This document shows positions 43,799 to 55,325 of a stretch of DNA of 64,000 nucleotides, one piece after another. Numbering within the stretch: the stretch's first letter is position 1; each line of letters begins with the position of its first letter. The position numbers were made by a program, and so were the translations under genes. The notes beneath the pieces are model-generated. The model was not told the origin of the DNA and did not search any database. It was given only the letters and a program-made list of their open reading frames with translations. The stretch is from Orobanche coerulescens. Its lineage: Eukaryota > Streptophyta > Magnoliopsida > Lamiales > Orobanchaceae. Location: assembly GCA_033398695.1 (NCBI GenBank), contig CM065816.1:131475358-131539357 (forward strand). Reading direction: 5' to 3'.

Positions 43799-46700
43799 TC
43801 AACACTTCTTTTGCAATACTCCCAAGCATCTTCCATTTCATTTGATATTTTTTTATTGATATACCTAATTATAGTGCATAACTAATATAAACTAATTAAT
43901 TAGTAGGAATCTATAATATTTTTGCGATTAGGTTTACGTGTTTAATATATAGTGCATACTACTATGCTAAATTTCTCTTTATTTGGGATTTATATTTTTT
44001 AATTAATAAAAACGTGAAATATTTCTGTAAATATAATCAATTCCTATTTATTCGTAATTCATTTTCCTTCATTTGTAAAAATTAATAAGGTAGGTAGAAG
44101 TTATTTCAGGTATAATTATAATGTAACTAATGCTATGATAATTAGGCTACTAATTGATTATGTGTCCGCTGAAGCATGATAGACTGACACATAAGCACAC
44201 GAAGCACCAACAGAAGCATGAGAAGCTGCCACTTAGGATCAAAATATTCTGCATTAGTATATAGGGGAGATTGATTAACTAATACCCTTTCATTAAATAG
44301 GGACATATCAAGAAATATTTTGCATATTTCTGATTTCGGATACTTTTTCTTAGTCTGCATGAAAGTCAAACTGGAGTATATAGTTGGCACCGAAGGAGTA
44401 ATTAATAGTGATGCACAAGGTTGAAAGGATGATTGGGGAGCTGATGTGGTGAAATAACATACATCACGTAGCTCGTATAGAAACAGAAGAATGCAGTTCT
44501 CACCTAGAGAGACCGATAATAAGGAAACTACTAAATGGTTCAAATATTTAAGTACATGGATTCACCCCTCAACATTTACAATGGGATCATTAGTAGACTA
44601 ATTTCTCCCATTTAATCAAGCCAATAGCTCATATCAGATACTTGATTTGACTTGACCTTTCCTAAACTGTCGTTCTTTTCTCATCCTTTTTCTACTTTTT
44701 TTGGTTCATCTGAGTGGGTGAGGTGGCGATTTTTGACAACACGAACCTAACATGCTAGAAGCTGGTCAGGTTTGAAACTTGGCAGTCAAGGCAAGAATAG
44801 GTCGGACTCGAACGACAAGAATGATGAATTAGTCGGGTCATGACTAACTTGAAACCTCTTTAATCAGATTTTACAGTTGGTTATGTTGCTATTTGGGATA
44901 AATTTTATTGTTTAAATATGTCGTACAATGATTGGCTTTGAAAAATTATCAAACATGTGTAAATATAATTTCAGGATTAAATTTTACTCGTACAACCCAT
45001 ATAACCATATGAATAAACTGAGTTATTTAGATTTTCTAGAATATACCAATCATTTTGGGTCGGTCAGGATTTCTAAAATATACAAATCATTCAGGGTTGA
45101 GAAATCTAACACGAAAAATTAAGCAAGTCTGAGATATCTCTCACGAATAACAAACTTTAAGTCTCAACACGACACGGATTGTCACCCCTACTTAAATATT
45201 CCATATATATAACCAAATGTTGCTCGCATAAACTCATTAATCACAAATTGCACCAACATAAGACCCTTTGGGAAATGGCAAGGCAAGACGCAGAACAGTT
45301 GTCTGCATTCCGAGATTGTGCTACATCCCTACACGACTCAGATTCATGCTAATGGCTCACAAGAGTAACACATCTGATCTTACAAATCAAAGAGAAATTA
45401 TAAAGACTAGCGCCCTGACAGGACAATAATAGATAAGACGCACTCCAAAAAAAGAAACAGAAAATAGAACTTAGTTAAATAAAATATATTTAATCAATTT
45501 TGAACGGCGACGCAGGAGACAGTCAAATATGTTAGTGACATGTTCTCTTCTTTTTTGTTCCTTTTGTCTTGCCAAATTTTCTCATATTCTAACCTTTCAG
45601 TATAATCTATTCAAAACTCACAGGATGAAAATATTTTCGCATGAAATGTAACCTATTCAGTACAAATGATACATAATTATGCAGCACAAATTACACTGGA
45701 ATGCACATCCATACATACCTTGTAATAGCTCCATTCAGTCTTATCACCAGATTGGTATGAGAGTGGGTTATCACTACAAAATGCAAGCTTTGCAGTAGAG
45801 ACATATAAAACCCCCATGACTGGACCAGCTGATGTGGACAAATAACATGCGAACGAATTATTAAGTTGCTCCTCTGGAACCGTCTCAAATGTTTGCCGAA
45901 ATATTTTTTCATAACCACCTTCAGCTAGAACTTTAGTTCCTTGAGCAATTCTTCCTAAAGCGGCATCCGTCAAACTGGGGCTCGTTTTCACTAAGCCAAC
46001 CAGGAGGAGAATAATTAAAAGAAAAAAAAGGACAAAGGTATCATACTTGCAGACGCACACGAAAAAGGAAAAGGGCAATAGGGAGACGAGAGGTTTCATC
46101 TCTTGTATAATTATCTACCAGGAAATAAAATCAAGTGTAAAACTGAATTAACTGCCAAAACTTGTGAGACCACCATATATCTTTTGCAACAAAGTAAAGG
46201 AGAGTTTACCAAAAAAAATGCTGATTTATTTTAGTAGAAGCAGAAGTATGTTTTTGCAAAAGGAAGCTAAAAGCTGAGAAAGTCAAAAAAGTTTGGATAA
46301 AATTGCAGTTTTAGAATGAGCTTGTGGATAGACTGATAGAAACACTCATATGTAAATGATGCACAAATATATAGGAAGAAAAGAACATTTTAGGAGTGTG
46401 ACAAAATATGAAGATACGAATGTCAAAATTGTTTAAAGAATTATACTTTATGTGCCTTTGTCTAGTCAATTGGGCTTTTACTTAGTTATTCCTCTTTATT
46501 GGCTGATATACGCCCAGATGTAATCATGTACTACACCCAATGTATATACAGGTGTATCATTAATGAGCATAACATCAATTTTAGTTTTCTTCCAACATGT
46601 TATCAATACGTATAGCTCCAAGACAAAGAAAAAAAATCTGGAAAAAAATCATCCGGAAAAAAAAAAGAAAAAAAATTCCCCGAGACCGGATGAAACCCTA

Positions 46701-49700
46701 ACTTCACCGATTCATCCCCTTCGTCCAGATCTGTCCGATCACCCAGCCCCTCACTTCAGTCGCCAGATTGGAACTCATGTATTAGCGACGTCAAACTGTC
46801 CTTCGATACAGCCGTTGCAGCCTCCTTACTGAACAGGCCTGCCGCTCCCTGAAGCCCGCTTTGCTATTATTCCCTGGATCTAATTTCTCTTCTTTCAAGT
46901 GCAACAAACACCCACTATCACATAGAGCTCAAAGGTCCTTCACTGGAATAATGCTGTTTTGGTAAAGTTGGTCAGCAGATCTCCCATCTTTTGAAGAAAA
47001 AGAGAGATGGTACTTTAAGTAAAGGAACGGAAAGACAACGATGTCTTGCATGTGGCGATTAATCATTTTAAGAAAGGTAAAATCTTTGATTGTGAACTTC
47101 GAGTAGTTTCCACCATCTGATTTGAGGATCCAAATTGTCTTTTGTACGTTGAATAAGCCATGGTGGTATATTCAAGCACTGGCGATTGAAAGCATAAGAA
47201 GCTGGATGAGATGATCAAGTTCAAACATTGACGATAATTGATTTTTTGAAATTGGCAATCTTCTCTTTTCTTCATAAATATGCAATTAAGTTAATCATAT
47301 TGTTTTTGCCAACGAATAATACAAATTTAATCCCTTATTTTTTCATGTCTTGCAAGGAAACTATTTAACTTCATTTTAGATTCAGTCAAGCAAATTGAAG
47401 GTATGTCCCTATGAAAGAATCATGTCGTTACTGCAAGGTCATCCGTATAACCTACTTCGTGAATTAAATGCATTAATCATGCATGATAAATTATTATTCG
47501 CGATATGTATCGCCTGTGATAATGATAGCTCATGTGAACTGCTATCAAGTAGCTCATGCGACTATGTGCATGTATTGTTAAATATAACTTGAGCAATCAT
47601 GGAATTTTGCACTATATTAGAGGGGCTACCTCTGTCTAGTCTGCCTCTATACTTTCTCATGAAATTAAAAGCTACAGACTAGTTATATATGCTCTTTGAG
47701 GAATTAAATAGGCTTATTTGCATCTTCATGATGATGCAAATTCATGTTCGGTCAGAAATCAATCATGTGACAAACTAATTTTTCAAGATGTCAAACCAAC
47801 AGTGCACCTATAAGTCTTGACTCGACTCAAAAATTTTATTTAAAAGCAATCGAGTACCATTATTGAATTTATGATAAATTCATAGGAATGTAATTTCGTT
47901 AAATAAATTATATAGTCAACTGAAATAAATTAAGAAAGATAAGTGAATGACCAAATTTCACAATCATATAGTCCACCAAGAACCAAGACAAAGAACCGTC
48001 TGACAAAATCAACAATAATGCCCAAATGTAATTGAGGTGACATATCAACTTAAGCTTACACTTAGAATCCCTTTAATTGAAGACAATTGAAGAGCTATGT
48101 GATGCTCTATATATTTATTTAACATTCATAATTGAATGTGCAGTGAACTGAAATCCATCTGTTTGAATAAAGAAATTACAATGACTTCAACAAGTATATT
48201 CTAAAATAAAAGCACATCTCGACTTTTGCGGAATGAATCCTACCAAAGATCGACCATGCTTTTCATTTTTACTTCATTCAGCATACTAAAGAACCAGTAT
48301 ATGACAAAGAAGTACGATAATAAGCTATTAAACCTACTGCAAGTGGATGAGAGGCACAACGACTTCACTTGAACAACGATGCCAATAAGTTTTATTTGAC
48401 GAGGATTAACAAATTATATACCATTAACTCGGCATAAGGTGAGTGTTTAAGGAATTACACCTTATGCGCCTTCATCTAGTCAATTGGGCTTTTACTTAGT
48501 TATTTCTTTATGTGCTGAAACAGGCCTTGATGTAATCATGTATGTCCTACATATAAAGGTATCGTTAGTGAGAACAACATCAAATTTTTGCCCTAATTTT
48601 ATTCTTTTAAAGTTTTCCTTCAACAAAACTCAAATTTCTTCTTACAACGACAACAATAGCATCTGAACCTTAATCCCAAAATGATTTAGGATCGGCTAAC
48701 ATGAATCATCATTTGAACCGTCAATGATACATAGAAAAAAACGAAATTAAAAAAGTGTAAAGAAAAATCAAATCGACGCTAGAGAATTTTTTTTAATAAT
48801 AAAAGAATCAAAACTCCAACATCCACTCGTATATTTTCCCTCTCATTGCCTCTCCCTCACCATATTTTCTCCAATCCCAAGAAACCTCACATCATTTTCA
48901 ATCACATTTCTCCACATTTTCTTGGGTCTTTCTCTACTCCTTACAATATCAGCCTCCTCACTGAATAGATCTCTGTGTCACCTGGCTAAACCATCTTAAC
49001 TGATTCTCCATCATCTTGTCTTCTATAGACGCAACCATTACCTTCTCCCAAATACCCTTATTTCTAAACGATCCTTTCTTGTATGACCACACATCTACCG
49101 TAGCATACACATCTCCGCCACATTCATCTTCTGAACGTGAGACTGTTTTACCGCCCAACACTCAGTGCCATATAACAGCGTAGGCTTAATTACCGTGCAA
49201 TAGAATCTATCCTCTCGTCTATGAGGCATGTTTGGATCACGTAGCAACCGTATGGCACTCTTCAACTACCAACCTGCCTTAATCCTGTAAGTCACATCAC
49301 CATCTGGCTCTCCATCCTTTTGGATAATAGATCCAATATAACGATAAAAATCGGATCCTTGAATAACTTTCCCATCAAAAGCAATCGTTCTCGCCTCTCA
49401 ACCTCCATTTTCGCTAAACCTACACTCCAAATGTTCATTCTTACTTTTGCTCAACCCAAATAATCAGAATAGAGAATTCATAGGTGGGGTGCTTTTCATG
49501 TTGGCAAAGTATATTTTTTTAAATAAAACACAAATTTCTTTATATTCCAAAAAATATACCAAAAAAACTTTTGCCAAAATCAAAAGCATCCCACCTATTA
49601 ATTTTTTGTTCTGATTAAATGAGAAGAAGCAAAATCAAGTGTTGGCTTCACACTAAAAGTGACTATTATTTCTTTCAACTGAAAGCTAAGAATCACTTTT

Positions 49701-52060
49701 GTTTAGTTTTTGCAAGCACTTCCCAAAACAAAAATGCAATAAAAGCATGCTTATCACAATTTTTTGCATACCACAAAGATCCGATGGGAGAAACAGCAAC
49801 CGCGTACAACAGAGAAGAGTTGGGAGAAATAGTTGGCTATCGCAGAGGGAGAAGGACGAGGAGGAGGGGGAGGAGGAGGAGGGAGGTAGGAGGAGTGGGA
49901 TGAAGGGAGGAGGAGATGTAGAAGCAGGAAACGCAGGAGCAGAAGCAGGTGAGAAAAAGCAAGAGCAGCAGAAGAAGCCGAAGAAGGAGCAAGAGCAGGA
50001 CCATCAGAAGGAGGAGATGAGAAGCAGAATCACTAGTGGGAGGAGCAAAGCAGGAGGAGGAGGATCAGAAGGAGGAGGTGGAGAAGGATGAAAAAGGAGG
50101 AGGGGAAAAAGTAGAAAGGAGCAGGAGGAGGAGAAGCAAAAGGAGGAGGTGTTATAAGAAAATTGTTGTTACGGAGCAACATCCGGGGTTCTCTTGCTCA
50201 AAGAGAGACAAGGAGAGAAGAAGAATATAATATGTAAGCTCAACAAAGCAATTTATGAGTTAAAGCAAGTCCTAGAGCGCAGTATGACAAATCCAATCAT
50301 GTAACGGAAGATTTTGGTTTCAGAAAACTCAAGCTGATCACTCAGTTTTTTAGCAGACAGGTCATCTTAATAGTTTATGCCAACGATATATTGATATCTC
50401 AAAGAAATGTTCACGGTAAGAAGCATTTGCAACGACATTTTGTTAACAAGGACTATAAATGTCAATCTAGCCCAAAGCCTGCAGGCCGTCCGAAGCCGAC
50501 CGGCTCACCCGAATAGACCTAAAAAATAGGGTTAGGGCCAAAGACTCACTCCCAAAAAAGTTGGCCCGAATTGACCGAATTGAGTAGCCCAACGGCCCAA
50601 TATAGCTAGCGTCTCACCAAAATTCAAATGTCGATTATAAAGAGGCATGAAAAATCTAACGGCAGAAGTAGGTTATACATAAAACGAGTATCTCCCCATG
50701 TTTTCTGACAACCAGGCAGCTACAGAAACTGTACTTCATGAGAGAAATAAACATATAAAGGGTTGGCTGCCATTTCAATCGAAAAGCTATTATGAGCAAA
50801 AAGATTGCCACATCTTACACTCCTTCTGCAAACCAGATTGCATATATTGCATATATTTCACCAGTGAAGAGATCTATAAAATCGTGTGGCAAGAAGTGTG
50901 TGGTTGATATATAGGCTCCAGGTTGAGGTTAGGTTGATTTAATTTGATTTAGTGTATTTCTATGCTAGGTATCTCCTTCTATTTTCTGGTAAATAATATG
51001 TGCTCACTTTCCCTCCCATTATATATTGGGGATGGAGTTGTTCATAATATAATAGTAAATCAATCTCATCTTCAACAAAGTCTATCTTTACTATTCATGT
51101 TTTTTCACAATTGGTTGGGAAATCATTTGCTATTACCTATAGTAAGAAATCGTGATTTTACATTTTCCTCAATTTGATCGACTAAAAATATCACCCATGC
51201 ATACATCAATTTCCAACCTCATCTAACAAGCATATTCTCGTGGAAGTGAAAATGATCAATTTTCAACACATCATTAAGTCCTGACCACTCGGCGCATTCA
51301 CCAAGTATACATTAAAGTAGATAAAACCAAAACAAGAAACTGCGGAAGAATAAATGCTTACAGTGCTGCCACGTGTTTCCCGCAAAATCCTCAGCCTTTT
51401 TTGTGGCTTCCCCCACCTTCTTCCCCCATTTCCCCAGCACATCCTTCACGCTACCCATAGTTTCTGAAAACCAAAACCCACAACACTTCTATATACCTCA
51501 AACCACTACTTAAGAATTCAGTATATAGAATCAGCTACAATAATCATACACCAGCAAAATATCATTTCCCTAAACTTAAAAAAGAAAGTGTAAACCCCGA
51601 CAAAATAGACCAGACACTGAAACACAGAAATAAAAAATAGCTGAATAAATATAATTATACCTTTGAAATTAAACGACGAAGAATTGGCAGCAGGCGCAGG
51701 AGAGTAATTGATGTAGGGATTGCTGGATTCGCGATCAGAATCCCTCGGAACAGGCGATTCCATCACCAATTCCTCGCTCCAACTAACCGATTTTCTCGTT
51801 CTAAAACCATCCGCCACCTGTTCAGTACTATTCTCCTCCGCACTGCTATTCTTCCCCTTTAAATCTATATCGGCGCTGTTACCACGAGCACTAATATCCA
51901 CATTATCTCCTGACTTTATCGCGCCACCACCGTCGGGCGTCGGATCAGGGTGGGGTCCATGATTCCGGGTCGGATCTTCAACATCTGGCTCTAATGGTAC
52001 TGATTTCATTTCTTCAACATTTTCTTCTTTACTGTTGGTGGTAGGCTGCTGCACCATCAT
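38075..52060 (-). CDS. GEM-like GRAM-domain protein, four exons, 320 aa
   Basis: Four exons join in phase: 52060-51661, 51463-51362, 45990-45719 and 38263-38075, totalling 963 nt with TAA at 38075-38077; all six splice junctions are GT/AG. The N terminus (about 1-130) is acidic and disordered, with [14 protein letters not shown] and [11 protein letters not shown] motifs. [20 protein letters not shown] and NTWQHLK precede [20 protein letters not shown], which leads into the GRAM domain (about 196-310, ending [13 protein letters not shown]). This order is diagnostic of the plant GEM/FIP1 family. GEM in Arabidopsis modulates GL2 expression and cell division, and relatives are ABA-responsive; GRAM domains bind membranes or proteins. 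Introns of 197, 5371 and 7455 bp hold several elements. The Met at 52057 is an alternative start. No defect is seen in the exons, so the gene is probably functional. Confidence 0.93.
39111..40076. mobile_element. hAT-like element (middle layer)
   Basis: Perfect terminal repeats TAGGGCTGAGCAC and GTGCTCAGCCCTA are flanked by the perfect 8-bp duplication GACCGGGT (39103-39110 and 40077-40084). Subterminal regions are dense in ACCCGG/CCGGGT repeats. No transposase remains; it is a non-autonomous derivative. Confidence 0.94.
39582..40002. mobile_element. hAT-like MITE (inner layer, GGCGC family)
   Basis: The terminal repeats CATAGTTATTAAAGGCG and CGCCTTTAACAACTATG (last base 40002) are flanked by ATCGGACT and ATTGGACC (8 bp, two mismatches). 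The subterminal arms are packed with GAGGCGC motifs. A second copy lies at 41317-41709. Confidence 0.85.
40755..40896. repeat. Direct repeat of TGTACTCAAATnTTTATG hairpins
   Basis: Two units of about 47 bp (40755-40804 and 40851-40896) share TACTCAAATATTTATG-type and GAGTACATATGTACTCTC sequence; the latter contains the palindrome GAGTACATATGTACTC. No protein-coding sense. Confidence 0.85.
41317..41709. mobile_element. hAT-like MITE, second GGCGC-family copy
   Basis: Terminal repeats CATAGTTGTTAAAGGCGCG and CGCCTTTAACAACTATG are flanked by GGCACAAC and GGTACAGC (8 bp, two mismatches). The arms carry the same GAGGCGC repeats as 39582-40002. It sits within other GGCGCAC-rich DNA (41170-41316 and 41710-41760), which may itself be an older element. 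Confidence 0.85.
42370..43753. other. Intron 3 sequence with one MITE-like remnant
   Basis: At 42370-42460 CCGCCTTGGCGCC and GAGGCATATGCCTCG look like another GC-rich MITE end. The rest is AT-rich with no recognised gene. A CCATTTAACAG-type block near 43190-43240 may be an LTR or MITE remnant. Confidence 0.45.
43754..43798. repeat. (TA)n microsatellite
   Basis: About 45 bp of alternating TA with one AAAT interruption, in intron 3. Confidence 0.95.
43799..45718. other. Remainder of intron 3, no gene
   Basis: This AT-rich intron has a possible degenerate element between about 44720 and 45192 (TTTTTGACAACACGAACC facing CGACACGGATTGTCACCCC), but no TSD was found. An open frame at 44142-44543 shows no family signature and is taken as chance. 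Confidence 0.5.
45719..45990 (-). CDS. GEM-like gene, exon 3 (first half of GRAM domain)
   Basis: This 272-bp exon lies between acceptor GGCTTAG and donor GTATGTAT. It encodes [18 protein letters not shown] through [12 protein letters not shown] and ends TEWSYYK. Confidence 0.95.
46430..46597 (+). repeat. 5' LTR of the intron 2 Copia relic
   Basis: 168 bp from TGTTTAAAG to TTCCAACA; clearly diverged from the other copy, so an old insertion. Confidence 0.75.
48444..48625 (+). repeat. 3' LTR of the intron 2 Copia relic
   Basis: 182 bp from TGTTTAAGGAATT to CTTCAACA; shares the CAATTGGGCTTTTACTTAG block with the 5' copy. Confidence 0.75.
48641..49453 (-). mobile_element. 5'-truncated LINE (3' end of reverse transcriptase ORF and tail)
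   Basis: Minus-strand frames give [32 protein letters not shown] and MCGHTRKDR, then the [20 protein letters not shown] block, all familiar from the C terminus of plant LINE reverse transcriptase ORFs. Frames are broken repeatedly. The 3' end reads GATTAAGGTTCAGATGC and passes into a TTGTTGTCGTTG tail, as in this LINE family. It is truncated on its 5' side near the foldback MITE at 49461. Same orientation as the host gene. Confidence 0.8.
49461..49617. mobile_element. Foldback MITE (157 bp)
   Basis: The ends TAATCAGAATAG and the complement of CTGATTA open a near full-length inverted repeat. AATAGGTGGGATGCTTTTGA-like arms pair across a short AT-rich loop. The superfamily is unclear; TA or a short AAA/AAT duplication are both possible. 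Confidence 0.8.
49848..50157 (+). repeat. Purine-rich (GGAGGA/GAAGAG) tract in intron 2
   Basis: About 300 bp are almost entirely purine on the + strand, thus pyrimidine-rich in the sense of the host transcript. Open frames here (Glu/Lys/Gly-rich) are compositional artefacts. Such a strand-asymmetric tract may form triplex DNA, which is inference. Confidence 0.9.
50231..50960 (+). pseudogene. Copia reverse transcriptase and RNase H remnants
   Basis: At about 50238 the + strand gives [15 protein letters not shown], the YGLKQ motif region of Copia RT. After a break, QVIFILVYVDD-like decayed sequence follows near 50355-50400. At 50698-50790 [20 protein letters not shown] matches the CDNQAAxxIAxNPVFHERTKHI region of Copia RNase H. 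A separate GGCCCGAATTG-rich MITE-like block (about 50450-50640) seems to lie between them. Many stops; an old relic. Confidence 0.75.
51362..51463 (-). CDS. GEM-like gene, exon 2
   Basis: This 102-bp exon follows acceptor TTTTCAG and ends before GTAAGC. It encodes [16 protein letters not shown] and the helical segment up to NTWQH, highly conserved in the family. Confidence 0.93.
51661..52060 (-). CDS. GEM-like gene, exon 1
   Basis: It contains 133 codons plus one base, from ATG at 52060 to AAAG before GTATAATT. It encodes the low-complexity N terminus with Asp/Glu/Ser-rich stretches and the family motif around SVSWSEELV. Confidence 0.92.
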
Positions 52061-52119
52061 TTCGCCGGAGGAAAAAGAGAATGGGAAAAAAATATTAAGA
52101 AATATAGTTCTCGTGTCTC

Positions 52120-52128
52120 TATTTAAAT
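52120..52128 (-). promoter_or_regulatory. Candidate TATA box of the GEM-like gene
   Basis: The minus strand reads ATTTAAATA about 60 bp upstream of the ATG. Only about 150 bp separate it from the Harbinger end at 52281, so any further promoter elements have been displaced by 11 kb or replaced by element sequence. Confidence 0.4.
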
Positions 52129-52818
52129 GGTGGCACCGCGTGGGCTGGCGCGTTGAGCAAATGTAGATGCGAGGCTACCGGTAGTTCCGGTTGTGTACTG
52201 GAAGACATTGAGTGAGTGGGTTACGGTTAAACGCGGGAAGAAATGCGAACGGTCCAATTAGGACTCTCTTTTTTACTTTAGAGCATGGGTACGGTGGTGC
52301 CATGGCTTCATGGCCACCAGCCCAAGACAGTCCTTGGCGCACCGTATCGTGGCTCGTGCCATCACTTCTCGTGCCGTCCCAATCGCGCTGCGTCAAGGTA
52401 ATTTTTTTTTCTTTTCTTTGAAATGTGGAGCTCCCAACAGCTAGTTTTTGGAATTTGCATGCATGTAACGGCTTTAAAGCCGTTTATCTTAAAAAAAAAA
52501 ACCCCAAAAAAAACTTATAAATACCCCTTAAATCTCTACTTCTATTTATCTAATTCCATATTGATTTTTTCATACAAATCGTTCAATCATGAATCCAAAC
52601 AACCCAATTAATCACAACGACCCGTTCGATGTTTATGATGTATTTTTTAACGATGATCGAGAACGATATGTTCAAAGTTACGTGGCATATGAACAATTTG
52701 TATCTTTGTATGATCAAGAAGCCGGGGGATCGCAATCAGGTGAAAAGAGAACGAGGGCATACATACCTCGTGAACGAGAAGAGGCGGAAATATCTCGAAG
52801 ACAATTTTAGGCGAAGGT

Positions 52819-54826
52819 TGTTAGGAGTATGCCCTCGAATGCCACTCAGAGGTTGTTGAGTGAGGGCATTGTACTTATAATTATGTAAATCATTTATATA
52901 AGGCAATGAATGTTTCTTTATTTACTGGTAGTTACTGGCATTCCTAACTCGTAAATATACATATAGAAACTAGTCCGTGTATTTGAGAACAAAACGTTCC
53001 ACTCCTTATTGGATAAGGGGGTCGGCACTGGAAAGGTTTATAGCTCAAATACTTAATCGTTCGCAAGTCGATGAAACTTGACTGGGCGTTAAGTTTATGT
53101 AAAGACTTGTATGACGTGTTCTTTGACAAGGAGAGTGCCTGTCGAACACTAATGGTTAGTGGGAGCACACGTTATAGGTATGCTAATTGGATTAGTATAC
53201 TCGAACCGACTCACCTCGATTCGTCACCTGATTTCACTCAGGACGATCAATGATGGAATCGAAAGGTTGTGATAGGTATTCGTGAACCTTCGACTTGAGG
53301 ATTTAGTAGGGATGTGCTTGTGACGTCAAGATTTTCATTAGAGTAGTTCGACCCTGTAAACCGGAAGGCGGGGGTCAACCTCGACGTGCATCTTGATGGG
53401 CAAGTAGCAGTCCTACCAATACCAAGATAGAATTCTTTCTCCTGTTAGTGAACGGGTTATATGTCCTATGCGGTTATTGGCGGATGAGATCATAAGTCTT
53501 TGGCAAAGCATTGGAGCTAGTCAGATTAGATACGAGAGCTCGATGATCTCGATTTGCATTAACGCATGCATAGCGTCAAGTACAGATAGGGTTTGGTCGA
53601 CCGTGACCCTATAACTTGATCGGGACATTTGAAAGAAGGGTTTATACGTTATCTTGCTATTCACGACAGAATGGTTCTTGAATGATCCCAATCATTCGTT
53701 CTCGGTTGAAGTGCAGTGTAGCCGCCAGTGGCTAGGTGGTGCTACTACTCTTTGGTTCCTCCCATTCTTGATCGAGACGGACCTCTAGAGTCGCGCATTA
53801 GGATTGACGACGGAATGAATCAAGCTAATTCTCTCATTATGTGTATTAGATATCGACATCTAAATTTGGGACATTAGATGTCTAAATCGATTTATTGGAT
53901 AAATTGATTTACGGCTAATGAATTAAATAAATTCTTGGGTGATTAATTTAATTCATGTATATAATTATTTCTTGGAGAAATTAATTATATTATTATGTGT
54001 TTGATATGATTAATTAATTGGATTAATTAATTGATATAAATACATTGGAACAGAATCGGAGTTTATCTGTTTGGACTCGCGAGAGTCCGAAACGAACCGA
54101 ACTTGTCCGATTTCTTCTTGATAGCCGCCCCCTTCCACCAACCTTCCCTTTGGTCTTTGGTTTCCATTTTATAATGGATGATAATGACTTGTGGGGAAGA
54201 CCTCTCATGTGAGATGAGTTGTTGGTGGTTATAAAGTGTATAAAAAATGAGAAGAAGACCAACTCTCACATGTATTCATTTTGGAGCATTTCATACGTGA
54301 GAAATAAGGAAGAGAGTTTGAAGGAGAGAGAGAAAAGAACTTGGAGTTCATTTCATGGTGTTCATACTCATCTTCATCTTCTTCACTAACTTCTTCTTCA
54401 TTTTTCTTGGAGAAAATTGAGAGAAAAATATTGAGAAAATTTTGATAAACATACTTGGAGTACATTCATCAAAATCAATAGCTTCATCACCTAGCTCTAG
54501 CCGTATCCTCGGAGGATAGCAAGGTGTTGTCATTCCGTTCGTTTTTCCGGCGCGTGGCAAGTAGAGACGCGGTGCTTTCGGCGTTGGATCGTTCAAGGGC
54601 TTGAAGCGGAATAGATTCGTAGAGATCAAGCAAAGCTTGGGGAATAGCTCAAGAGAAGGTTATCCATCTAATCAACGGACTACAAGGGTGAGTTTCTATA
54701 TCTCTTGTTATTCGTTTTGATATTCGTATATACGTAGCTCGATCGATCCTCGTAGGGATTCGGATCGAATTAATTTTCGTTTTACCGCTTCCGCTGGGCC
54801 TTCGATTTAGGCACCGAATCCTAACA
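52819..54826 (+). repeat. 5' LTR of Copia element H
   Basis: 2008 bp from TGTTAGGAG to CCTAACA. It differs from the 3' LTR at scattered positions and small indels, a few percent at most by eye. No long open frame of known type; the antisense frames near 54023-54629 are duplicated in both LTRs but have no family signature. Confidence 0.95.
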
Positions 54827-54827
54827 G

Positions 54828-54839
54828 TGGTATCGGAGC
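54828..54839 (+). other. Primer binding site of element H (tRNA-iMet type)
   Basis: TGGTATCGGAGC lies two bases after the 5' LTR. It has one mismatch to the usual plant iMet primer site, the same change seen in element A. Confidence 0.88.
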
Positions 54840-55117
54840 GTAGGTCTTGCGATCGTATATACGATATTGGCATTTGGAATGCACGATTAGATGGTGAATG
54901 ATTTGGAATCATTTTAGTCATAATCATGGTATATGTTTTTCGTTCGTAATAATTGTATTTTTCGTAAGTTTATGTCTAAATATAAATCTTAAATTTCTGG
55001 GAAATATGATTTATATTGAAGATATGAAAGTCTAAAATATAGATATTGGATATCCGGTCGAAAATCTAGCCCCGAATCGTCGTCGGACGATTTTTGGACA
55101 AAAGGGTAATCGGCGAG

Positions 55118-55325
55118 AGTGACTCGACCGTGTCCAGGTGACACGGTCGTGTCAGCGATCTGGCAAGCCACTGCTGGGAGACCCGACCATGTCGCGACAC
55201 GGGCGTGTCCGCCGGAAGGCTTCAGAGTGACTCGGCCGTGTCGAGACACGGCCATGTCTGGCAGAATGTGCAGGACACTGCCGGCATGACCGACCATGTC
55301 TGGCGACACGGGCGTGTCTGGCAGT
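55118..55325 (+). repeat. Inverted-repeat modules in the leader of Copia H
   Basis: Four modules spaced about 50-60 bp apart each contain facing GTGTC/GACAC motifs, for example GGCCGTGTC-GA-GACACGGCC at 55234-55253 and CATGTCGCGACACGGGCGTG near 55188. They are CpG-rich in an AT-rich leader. Open frames across them are not gene-like. The rest of the leader (54840-56500) has no recognised feature. Confidence 0.85.

Larger units (their letters stand above)
46430..48625 (+). mobile_element. Decayed short-LTR Copia element in intron 2
   Basis: Two similar terminal segments, 46430-46597 (168 bp) and 48444-48625 (182 bp), start TGTTTAAAGAATTATAC and TGTTTAAGGAATTACAC and end TTCCAACA and CTTCAACA. 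They share CTAGTCAATTGGGCTTTTAC. Flanks AAAAT and AAACT match at four of five bases. TGTTATCAATACG after the first LTR resembles the primer region of Copia K. The 1.85-kb interior keeps no convincing domain. LTR ends and size match Copia K. Confidence 0.75.

Noticed and set aside
44142..44543. 133-codon minus-strand frame in intron 3
   Set aside because: No recognisable domain and no splice support; taken as chance.
44720..45192. Possible hAT-like MITE (TTTTTGACAACACG facing CGTGTCGTGTTG-type sequence)
   Set aside because: Terminal similarity is weak and no target duplication could be found.
49619..50230. Glu/Lys/Gly-rich open frames that look like a small charged protein
   Set aside because: They are by-products of the purine-rich tract inside an intron on the opposite strand.
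54023..54629. Antisense frames (79, 78 and 93 codons) that recur at 61237-61843
   Set aside because: They recur only because they lie in the two LTRs of Copia H; no domain signature.
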